In this document: positions 1-6,572 of the stretch, piece after piece | Layout: every line of letters starts with the position of its first letter | Position numbering within the stretch: the first letter of the stretch is position 1 | Source: Oscillospiraceae bacterium | GTDB taxonomy: Bacteria; Bacillota; Clostridia; Oscillospirales; Ruminococcaceae | Direction: 5' to 3' | Assembly (NCBI GenBank): GCA_900770285.1 | Contig: CAAGJO010000004.1 | Span: forward strand, 1 to 64,000 | DNA: 64,000 nt | The notes under the pieces: model-generated | The model's input: the letters and a program-made list of their open reading frames with translations, nothing else | The model's database searches: none | Told to the model about the DNA's origin: nothing | Translations under genes and position numbers: made by a program

Positions 1-783
1 GGAGCTTATACATACAGATCGTTTATCAATGTAACTTCAAGTGTTCTTAGTCAGTGCACATCTGGTTATATTCAGGTACAAAGATATGTAAACGGAAAGT
101 TGGTTTCAACACAGAAGTTGACAAAGTGCTATAATCAGTACAAGGCCGGTTCTAAGACAGTTGTAGCTCCTAGTGGTTCATACTATTTGTTTGCAGAGCC
201 AATTACAGTAAAATCTACTGACAGACTTGTTGATGTATATACACTTCCTGGTTACTCCACAACAAGATACGGAGCAATTCTGAAAAAGGGAACAACTGAC
301 AGTTCATCAACTGTATCTTCATCATCAGCTGATAGTTCTTCAATAGCTGATTCATCAAGTAAAGCTGACAGTTCATCAAAAGCAGATTCTTCTTCAAAGG
401 CTGATTCATCTTCAAAGACTGACAGTTCTTCAAAGACAGATTCAAGCTCAACAGCAAGCACTGTAACAACACTCTACACAGGTTCAGATGATATTTCATG
501 GAACTCCATAACAGTTTCAGCAACAGGCAAGGTATCAAATGCCAAAGCAGGAGATGTAGTAACTATTGAAGTATCCGGAACAGGAGAATATGGAAATGCA
601 GAAATTCAGATAGCAAACAGCAATTGGCAGCATTTAGCGTCAGGAAATGTAACATGCACCAACGGAAAAGCAACAATTACACTTACATCTGAAACTGCAC
701 AATATGTAAACAATGCTTCAGGTTATATCATCATGGGTACGCCCGGATTGGTTCTTAATAAGATTACATTTACTTCAAATTAA
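1..783 (+). CDS. Secreted/surface protein with Ser-Asp linker and CBM-like C-terminal domain (5' partial)
   Basis: The reading frame is open from base 1, so the true start lies upstream of the window. What remains is 260 codons. The first ~95 residues form a Thr/Ser/Tyr-rich, beta-like region that I do not recognise. Next comes a linker of tandem Ala-Asp-Ser-Ser-Ser-Lys units, then a ~105-residue end domain opening with LYTGSDDISWN and containing GNAEIQIANSNW and ASGYIIMG. That pattern of spaced aromatics and short beta strands resembles beta-sandwich carbohydrate-binding modules at the ends of Ruminococcus and Bacteroidetes fibre-degrading enzymes (family resemblance, not a match). No dockerin or LPXTG signal is present at the C-terminus. 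The neighbouring cellobiose locus fits a role in plant polysaccharide binding or breakdown. The catalytic part, if any, is outside the window. Confidence 0.7.
   Translation, partial: GAYTYRSFINVTSSVLSQCTSGYIQVQRYVNGKLVSTQKLTKCYNQYKAGSKTVVAPSGSYYLFAEPITVKSTDRLVDVYTLPGYSTTRYGAILKKGTTDSSSTVSSSSADSSSIADSSSKADSSSKADSSSKADSSSKTDSSSKTDSSSTASTVTTLYTGSDDISWNSITVSATGKVSNAKAGDVVTIEVSGTGEYGNAEIQIANSNWQHLASGNVTCTNGKATITLTSETAQYVNNASGYIIMGTPGLVLNKITFTSN
328..453 (+). repeat. Hexapeptide-coding tandem repeat (linker)
   Basis: About seven 18-bp units encode variants of (A/T)DSSSK within the partial surface protein. Units differ at synonymous positions (ten-fold mixture of tca, tct, agt, agc serine codons), so the repeat is old rather than freshly expanded. 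It forms a flexible hydrophilic linker between two domains. Confidence 0.85.
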
Positions 784-800
784 AATATAGAAATGAATTG

Positions 801-862
801 CCCCCCTTTGTTAGACTATGTGGTAAATATACCAGAATTAAGTCTAATGAAGGGGGATTTTT
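801..862 (+). terminator. Hairpin downstream of surface protein, probable terminator
   Basis: The arms at 801-817 and 841-856 pair over about 16 bp with two mismatches (C-run against G-run at the base), followed by ATTTTTAT. It lies 17 bases after the surface-protein stop and directly before the transposase-relic start codon. It may also be a terminal or insulating hairpin of the old insertion element; the sequence does not separate these two roles. Confidence 0.55.
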
Positions 863-1055
863 ATGCCTGAAAGAAAACCAAACAAACGGTATACGTCGTA
901 ATTAAAATTATGGCAGTAGAAACTATGTTCAAATAGAAGACGGTTATAAAGATGCCGAGAGGAAATTTAAGCTTTTACATAACAGAGCGGCAAGTAACTA
1001 TACCTGGAATATTAATTTTTTTAAAGGAATTTGTAAATTAACTGTTGTAAGCTGA
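863..1055 (+). pseudogene. Decayed IS3-family transposase OrfA fragment
   Basis: Three short frame segments read in order like the N-terminal helix-turn-helix part of an IS3/IS150-type OrfA. ATG at 863 begins MPERKPNKRYTS and stops at 899-901. A second frame gives KIMAVETM. A third frame from about 930 gives IEDGYKDAERKF and then HNRAASNYTWN, ending at a stop at 1053-1055. Known OrfA proteins have the order KRYT.EFK, AVE.M, SY.EA.R.F, HR...W. At least two frameshifts and several stops separate the pieces, and no OrfB (DDE) part follows. It is therefore an inactive relic. I judged it by motif order, not by a search. Confidence 0.55.
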
Positions 1056-1417
1056 AAAAAATATAATTATTCAATCTATATAATTGTAAGCAAAAAATCA
1101 AGCCAATTAATTAAATATAATTATCGAGGTGAATACAATGATATAAAACATTCACTATATAAACCAGTTGAGTTTTTATCCCTTTATTAATAGGATGTGT
1201 TGACTAAATTCCTGTAGTGGGATATATAAACAGGTAATATATGTAATTGTTTCTCATTTAATTTAAAAATCAACAGCATAACAAAGTTATATGAGGTTTT
1301 ATGAAAATAAATAAATTAAATGTGATAGAATTATGGTGAAAATGTATAAATATTATGATGAAGTTTTGGGCAAGTATCCATATTTTGTTACAAAGTGATT
1401 AATTATTTTAAATTCCA

Positions 1418-1446
1418 TTGATTTTTTTGTGCAAATGTAGTATATT
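1418..1446 (+). promoter_or_regulatory. Sigma-A-type promoter for the cellobiose locus
   Basis: TTGATT at 1418-1423 and TATATT at 1441-1446 are separated by 17 bases. This is the best vegetative promoter in the 800 bases upstream of the solute-binding lipoprotein; transcription would start near 1453. Confidence 0.6.
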
Positions 1447-1489
1447 CATAATATCGGAATTTTTAGAAAAATAAAACTATTATTTCCGT

Positions 1490-1503
1490 CGCAAACGTTT
1501 AAC
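1490..1503. promoter_or_regulatory. LacI-family-like operator candidate
   Basis: CGCAAACGTTTAAC contains the perfect palindrome AAACGTTT at 1493-1500 with a central CG, the hallmark of LacI/GalR-family operators, including CcpA sites. It lies about 40 bases downstream of the predicted transcription start, a roadblock position. The outer bases match the CcpA consensus only partly, so a local sugar-specific LacI regulator is as likely. No LacI-type gene is in the window. Confidence 0.4.
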
Positions 1504-1769
1504 AACAATAAAAGCGAAAATTCTATTGATTTTTCAAAATAATGTTTCCGCTGAATGAGGAGTATCGCTTGCAACATCAGGAGAAGTTATAAAGTTGCTA
1601 TCCTTGCATAATTTTAATATAGGTGACGCATCTTCTATTAATTTCTCTTAATGAATGCTGAATATCATATTTGTTTTTCAATTATGGCATACGGCAAAAT
1701 TCTTTATGTAGCTGTCATAAAGAGAATTATCTAAAAAAGTGATAAAAATTTTAAGGAGGTAATTTTATC

Positions 1770-3347
1770 ATGAAAAAACTCAAAAAAATTCTTGCAGCAT
1801 CATTAGCATTGTGTATGACAGGTGTAATGTTTACATCCTGCAACGACACAAAAACGGACACCACAGTAAGCAAAGCATCAACAGATTCAGCAGCTGAAAG
1901 CACAGCTTCTGAAGACAGCGGTACTGAAGCTGAAACCTTAGGATTCAGCACAAAGTCAGACAGAACAAATACTGCTGAACTTCATGGAACAGCTCCTTCA
2001 AAGGAATCTCAGAATACTATTAATATTTACTGCTGGAACACTGAGTTCAAGTCAAGAGTAGATAAATATTACGGCGATAAGTCAAAATACAAGGTTGAAT
2101 ATGAAGATGTAAAGGATGCAAACGGAAAAACTGTTCATCAGATTAAGTCTATTGACGGTAAAAAGGTTAACTGGGTTCAGGTTGAAAATGAAGGCAATGC
2201 TTATCAGACTAAACTTGATGAGGCCCTCAGCAAACAGCAGAGCAGTGATAACAAGGTTGATATGTTCCTTGTAGAAGCTGACTATGCCCTTAAATATCTG
2301 GATTCAGAAGACGGCGTTGGCGTTGCACTTTCTGTACAGGATCTTGGAATTACAGCTGAAGATACAAGCGAAATGTATAAATACACAAAGGATGTTGCTA
2401 TTGACAGTAAGTCCGGCGAATTGAAAGCACTTTCATGGCAGGCAACACCTGGTCTGTTTATGTATAATGCAAAGATCGCAAAAGACGTTCTCGGAACAGA
2501 CGATCCTGAGAAGGTTCAGGAAGCAGTTTCAGACTGGGATAAGTTCACTGAAACAGCTCAGAAGATGAAAGATAAAGGATATGCAATGGTATCAGGATTT
2601 GATGATACATACAGATGCTTCTCTAACAACGTTTCCAGCCCATGGGTTGACGCTGACGGCAATGTAACAGTAGACCCACAGATTAAGGCTTGGGTTGATC
2701 AGACTAAGGAATATACAGATAAGGGATACAACAAAAAGACTTCACTTTGGGACGATGCATGGACAGCTGGACAGAAGATTGACGGCGGTACATTCGGATA
2801 CTTCTTCTCAACTTGGGGTATTCCTTTCACACTTCTTCCTAACACAGTTGATACTCCTATCAAGGAAGATGGTTCAAATGCTAAAGCAGGTAACGGCGGT
2901 TATGGTGAATGGAGAGCTTGCTCAGGCCCTGAATCATATTTCTGGGGCGGCACATGGATCTGCGGAGCTATTGACTCTGATAACCAGGATATCGTTGCTG
3001 ATATCATGAAGGTTATGACATGCGATAAGGAAGTAGCTAAGGCTATTACTGAAGGCGAACAGGATTACACAAACAACAAGGCTGCTATCAAGGAAATCAT
3101 TGACGGCGGTTACTCTAACCCATTCCTCGGCGGACAGGATCACCTTTCACTTCTTACAGAAGCAGCTGATAAGGTTGACCTGACAAATAAGATTTCTGCA
3201 TACGACCAGGGCTGCAACGAAAAATTCCAGGCTGCTATGAAGGATTACTATACAGGCAAGACAAAATCATATGAAGATGCACTTGCCGCATTCAAGAAAT
3301 CAATTTCAGCACTTTACGGCAATCTCAAGACAGATAATCTTAAGTAA
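1770..3347 (+). CDS. Sugar ABC transporter substrate-binding lipoprotein (probably cellobiose/cellodextrin)
   Basis: This 525-residue secreted lipoprotein captures sugar outside the membrane and hands it to the two permeases that follow. The N-terminus is a signal peptide with the lipobox FTSC, so Cys24 would be lipidated. A Ser/Thr/Asp-rich tether follows to about residue 55, then a family-1 extracellular solute-binding fold with many Trp and Tyr (NIYCWN, WQATPGLFMYN, YFFSTWGIPF, FWGGTWICG) suited to stacking against sugar rings. The start has an AAGGAGGT site at 1753-1760. It is longer than the common 400-450 residues. Substrate is inferred from the downstream cellobiose phosphorylase. Base composition and codon use suggest high expression. 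Confidence 0.85.
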   Translation: MKKLKKILAASLALCMTGVMFTSCNDTKTDTTVSKASTDSAAESTASEDSGTEAETLGFSTKSDRTNTAELHGTAPSKESQNTINIYCWNTEFKSRVDKYYGDKSKYKVEYEDVKDANGKTVHQIKSIDGKKVNWVQVENEGNAYQTKLDEALSKQQSSDNKVDMFLVEADYALKYLDSEDGVGVALSVQDLGITAEDTSEMYKYTKDVAIDSKSGELKALSWQATPGLFMYNAKIAKDVLGTDDPEKVQEAVSDWDKFTETAQKMKDKGYAMVSGFDDTYRCFSNNVSSPWVDADGNVTVDPQIKAWVDQTKEYTDKGYNKKTSLWDDAWTAGQKIDGGTFGYFFSTWGIPFTLLPNTVDTPIKEDGSNAKAGNGGYGEWRACSGPESYFWGGTWICGAIDSDNQDIVADIMKVMTCDKEVAKAITEGEQDYTNNKAAIKEIIDGGYSNPFLGGQDHLSLLTEAADKVDLTNKISAYDQGCNEKFQAAMKDYYTGKTKSYEDALAAFKKSISALYGNLKTDNLK

Positions 3348-3369
3348 CATAACTTTTAAAAACTTTCAG

Positions 3370-3400
3370 ATTCAGGGGACGGAGAAATCCTCCCCTGAAT
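3370..3400 (+). promoter_or_regulatory. Intercistronic stable hairpin with GAAA tetraloop
   Basis: Arms 3370-3379 and 3391-3400 pair perfectly (10 bp, GGGG core). After one bulged C the stem continues GGA/TCC and closes with a GAAA tetraloop. No T-run follows. In transporter operons such a hairpin usually protects the binding-protein mRNA from 3' decay or partly terminates, giving more binding protein than permease (established pattern; role here inferred). Confidence 0.65.
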
Positions 3401-3497
3401 TTGAATTAGCTTTTATAAAATGTTTATAAATGACAAAATTTATTAGCACAGCAATTACAATCAGTTATTAGAACTGATATACGGAAAGGAAAAATAT

Positions 3498-4469
3498 ATG
3501 AAAAAAAAGAGCATAAGCTATGCAAAATGGGGATATATTTTCCTGATTCCATTTTTCGTAGTATACATAGTATTCTCCTTCTATCCTTTGATTCAAACAT
3601 TTTATAACAGTTTTCAGGATTATGTTATAGACAGAGGTACAATAACAGGAGGCTGGGGTGCAGCGCAGACCCAAGTGGCTGCTGACGCTCCGACTTTTTG
3701 CGGCTTTGATAACTATAAGGCAGTTTTCAGCTCTGATGATTCACTTCTTCAAAGTTTCGGAAACACAATTATAATGTGGCTTATAGGTTTTATTCCTCAG
3801 ATTATAGTTTCACTTTTGCTTGCTACATGGTTTACTGATTTGCGTCTTAAAGTAAAGGCACAGGGATTTTTCAAAGCGGTCATTTACCTTCCTAACGTAA
3901 TAATGGCATCAGCTATTTCTTTCCTGTTTTACAGCTTATTCACACAAGGCGGAGCAATGTATGAACTTATAAAATCTATTATAGGCTATGATGATTCTTT
4001 GCTTAATTCCGTTTGGGGCACACGGGGAATAGTAGGATTTATAAACTTCCTTCTTTGGTATGGTAATACAACTATTCTGTTGATGGCTGCAATTATGGGT
4101 GTTGATCAGTCGCTGTATGAGTCGGCACAAATTGACGGTGCAAGTTCCAAACAGATATTCTGGAAAATCACCATGCCGCTTATCAAACCAATTATGTCTT
4201 TCGTTCTTATTACTTCATTGATCGGCGGACTTCAGATGTATGATGTTCCGGCTCTTCTTACAAAAGACAGCGGAAATCCTCAGCTGAAAGTAATGACTAT
4301 AATTATGGAAATCCAGGCTCGAAAGGATTCAGATGTGGGTAAAGCTTCGGCAGTCTGCGTTATTATCTTCCTTGTTTCAGCTATACTTGGATTCTTAATA
4401 ATGTTTGGAATGCGTGATAAGGATGATACAAAGAAAAAAAGACATAAAAAGGGGGCGGAAGTTAAATGA
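3498..4469 (+). CDS. Sugar ABC transporter permease, MalF-type
   Basis: This is a 323-residue inner-membrane permease of the carbohydrate uptake type 1 family. A first membrane helix (about residues 12-34, YIFLIPFFVVYIVFSFYPLI) is followed by a long outside loop and five further helices. The cytoplasmic EAA loop reads ESAQIDGASSKQIFWKITMP, the docking site for the ATPase. It ends in a Lys-rich tail. An AGGAAAGGA-like ribosome site precedes ATG 3498. Its stop overlaps the next permease by 4 bases (ATGA), so translation is coupled. The two form the membrane channel for the lipoprotein encoded upstream. Confidence 0.9.
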   Translation: MKKKSISYAKWGYIFLIPFFVVYIVFSFYPLIQTFYNSFQDYVIDRGTITGGWGAAQTQVAADAPTFCGFDNYKAVFSSDDSLLQSFGNTIIMWLIGFIPQIIVSLLLATWFTDLRLKVKAQGFFKAVIYLPNVIMASAISFLFYSLFTQGGAMYELIKSIIGYDDSLLNSVWGTRGIVGFINFLLWYGNTTILLMAAIMGVDQSLYESAQIDGASSKQIFWKITMPLIKPIMSFVLITSLIGGLQMYDVPALLTKDSGNPQLKVMTIIMEIQARKDSDVGKASAVCVIIFLVSAILGFLIMFGMRDKDDTKKKRHKKGAEVK

Positions 4470-5353
4470 GCAATGTATCTGCAGCAACCGGACACGGTAT
4501 TTTAAGTGAGCATGCAAAGCTTATTATCAAACGTATCATAGTTTATACAGTTTTGATTTTGTTGGTAGTAATTTCACTTTTGCCGTTTTATCTCCTTTTA
4601 ATGAATGCTACAAGACCAAAAGTTCAGTCTGGAATAAGATGGTTCCCTGATCATTTCCTTGTTCAGAATTTCCGTTCGCTTTTTAGCGGAACAAGCTCAG
4701 CGGCTTATGGAAATATCTTTCGTTCGCTTTTGAATTCACTGTTTGTTTCTGCATGCACATCAATACTGAGCGTATATTTTTCAGCGTTAACTGCTTATGC
4801 AATCCACGCATATGAATTCAAACTTAAAAAATTTGCTCACGCGTTTATTTTAATAATTATGATGGTTCCTACTCAGGCATCATCTATCGGATTTTACAGA
4901 CAAATGGTAAGCTGGGGTCTTACTGATTCTTATATTCCGCTTATTGTTCCTTCAATTGCTGCTCCTGCAACTTATTATTTTATGATTTCTTACATGAAAT
5001 CATCATTGCCTCTTGAAATAGTTGAAGCGGCAAGAATTGACGGGAGCGGAGAATTCAGAACATTTAACAGTATTGTTTGCCCAATTCTTAAACCTGCATT
5101 TGCTGTTCAAATGATATTTACATTTGTAACAAACTGGAATAATTTCTTTATGCCAAGACTTATTATAAACGATAAGTCTAAATATACAATACCTTTGGTA
5201 CTTAGTGCAATGCGTCATGCAGGTCCACAGGAAACTGATGCAGGTATGTTTAATCTTTATATTGTACTTGCTATACTTCCTGTAGTAATCGTTTATCTCT
5301 GTCTCTCAAAATTTATTATACGCGGTGTTGCTTTGGGCAGTGTTAAGGGCTGA
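4466..5353 (+). CDS. Sugar ABC transporter permease, MalG-type
   Basis: This 295-residue partner of the preceding permease has six predicted helices, beginning with IVYTVLILLVVISLLPFYLL. The EAA motif is VEAARIDGSGEFRTFNSIV, followed by CPILKP. It is translationally coupled to the upstream permease by the ATGA overlap. No ATPase gene follows. Many Firmicutes run several sugar transporters with one shared MsmX/MsiK-type ATPase encoded elsewhere, and that is the likely arrangement here. A strong terminator ends the transcript 13 bases after the stop. Confidence 0.9.
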   Translation: MSNVSAATGHGILSEHAKLIIKRIIVYTVLILLVVISLLPFYLLLMNATRPKVQSGIRWFPDHFLVQNFRSLFSGTSSAAYGNIFRSLLNSLFVSACTSILSVYFSALTAYAIHAYEFKLKKFAHAFILIIMMVPTQASSIGFYRQMVSWGLTDSYIPLIVPSIAAPATYYFMISYMKSSLPLEIVEAARIDGSGEFRTFNSIVCPILKPAFAVQMIFTFVTNWNNFFMPRLIINDKSKYTIPLVLSAMRHAGPQETDAGMFNLYIVLAILPVVIVYLCLSKFIIRGVALGSVKG

Positions 5354-5365
5354 TCAAAAGATGAT

Positions 5366-5399
5366 AGACGAATCCGAATTTTCGGATTCGTCTTTTTTT
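5366..5399 (+). terminator. Rho-independent terminator after the sugar permeases
   Basis: AGACGAATCCGAA (5366-5378) pairs with TTCGGATTCGTCT (5381-5393) and runs into seven T residues. It separates the transporter transcript from the mutarotase/phosphorylase transcript. Confidence 0.9.
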
Positions 5400-5445
5400 A
5401 AGACAATTACAAAAGCATTGTTATGCATTAAATTAATAAAAATAC

Positions 5446-5475
5446 TGGACTTATATTGATTATTTATGATATAAT
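5446..5475 (+). promoter_or_regulatory. Promoter for mutarotase-cellobiose phosphorylase
   Basis: TGGACT (5446-5451) and TATAAT (5470-5475) have an 18-base spacer. The -10 is perfect and the -35 is weak, lying just downstream of the terminator, which supports a separate transcript. Confidence 0.5.
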
Positions 5476-5510
5476 AATGCTGTGTAACTAAAGTGACGGG
5501 AGGTTAGAAA

Positions 5511-6512
5511 TTGAGTTCTGCAGATATTAACTTTTCTTTTAAAGAAAAGAATTGCGTAAAATTACATACTGATAAATATACGTGCATAATTTCGCCTGAT
5601 TTGGGATCATCGGTTTTACGACTTCATGATGATAAAAATGGAATTGAAGTCTTCAGATACAATGATAAAATTACTATTGATGAGATTGATAATCAACGAG
5701 AAATTTGGGGACTTCCCACATTGTATTTACCAAATCGCTTCTATAAAGGTATAATCAAAACTTCTGACGGTGTTTATAAAATGCCTATAAACGAATCTGA
5801 ATTTAATAATTTTATTCATGGTTGGGTTCACAAGCGTATTCATAATGTGGAATCTTATAATGTAGATAATGAAAAGGCTGTTCTAGTGACCTCATATACA
5901 TTTGATAGTAATGATGAAATGTATAAATATTTTCCGTTGGATTTTAAAATCTCATATAAATTTACTTTAAGTAATAATGGACTGCTCCAGGAGATTTATC
6001 TTACAAATGAGAGCCGAAAAATGCTGCCTGTTTCTATATGTACACATACTTGTATTAATGCTCCGATGACGGATGGCGGCAAAGAAAGTGATATGAAGCT
6101 TTTTGTATCTATAGGCGAAAAATGCGAGCTTAATGATACATTAAACCCTACAGAAAAACTAATTTCACTGAATGACTGGGACAGGGAATATATAACTGGC
6201 AAGCGTCCAACGGGTCAGATTATAAATAATGATATGTACATTGCAAAAATGAATAAGTACAATAATAAAGATTTTTATGGTGTAATAATTTCTGATGAGC
6301 AGTCAGGGCATTTCATATGCAATGAGGTTTCACCTGAGTATAAATTCTGGAATATGTGGAATGACGGCGGAAACAAAGGGTATTTTTGCCCTGAGCCTAT
6401 GACCGCAATGATCAATTCTCCCAATCTTTCTCTTGACAGCTCTGTTACGGGATATAAAGAAATCGGCGAAGGAGAAACATTCATATGTTGGCAGAGATTT
6501 TTTACTGAATAG
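5511..6512 (+). CDS. Aldose 1-epimerase (mutarotase)-like protein
   Basis: This cytosolic protein of 333 residues begins at TTG (5511) with GGGAGG at 5498-5503. The beta-sandwich pattern of galactose mutarotases is visible: IISPDLGSSVLRLH near the start, His-containing segments FIHGWVHKRIHN and SICTHTC, and the late EPMTAMINSPN, which sits where GalM has its catalytic Glu loop. It is a divergent member. In front of cellobiose phosphorylase it could interconvert anomers of imported cellobiose or of the released glucose (inference). No signal peptide or membrane helix is seen. The exact sugar is unknown. Confidence 0.7.
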   Translation: MSSADINFSFKEKNCVKLHTDKYTCIISPDLGSSVLRLHDDKNGIEVFRYNDKITIDEIDNQREIWGLPTLYLPNRFYKGIIKTSDGVYKMPINESEFNNFIHGWVHKRIHNVESYNVDNEKAVLVTSYTFDSNDEMYKYFPLDFKISYKFTLSNNGLLQEIYLTNESRKMLPVSICTHTCINAPMTDGGKESDMKLFVSIGEKCELNDTLNPTEKLISLNDWDREYITGKRPTGQIINNDMYIAKMNKYNNKDFYGVIISDEQSGHFICNEVSPEYKFWNMWNDGGNKGYFCPEPMTAMINSPNLSLDSSVTGYKEIGEGETFICWQRFFTE

Positions 6513-6572
6513 ATATTCAAAATTTATTGTTCATAATAATAATATTTTAGAAAATGAAAGGAAGAAAAGCTC

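Larger units (their letters stand above)
1056..1769. other. Gene-free AT-rich region and long leader before the sugar-binding lipoprotein
   Basis: No convincing gene is present. Short frames with start-like contexts, such as ATG at 1301 (12 codons) and a 21-codon frame just after it, end quickly and look like decay. From the promoter at 1418-1446, the leader of the downstream gene would be about 315 bases. It contains the operator-like site at 1491-1503 and a weak hairpin near 1699-1725 (ATTCTTTATG against CATAAAGAGAAT). I could not assign a known riboswitch. Confidence 0.5.

Noticed and set aside
215..538. Minus-strand open frames opposite the Ser/Asp repeat
   Set aside because: They are Leu/Glu-rich shadows of the repeated serine codons and have no ribosome site.
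1301..1402. Two short frames (12 and 21 codons), the first with GAGG before ATG
   Set aside because: Too short, consecutive stops, no recognisable product; listed only as part of the gene-free stretch.
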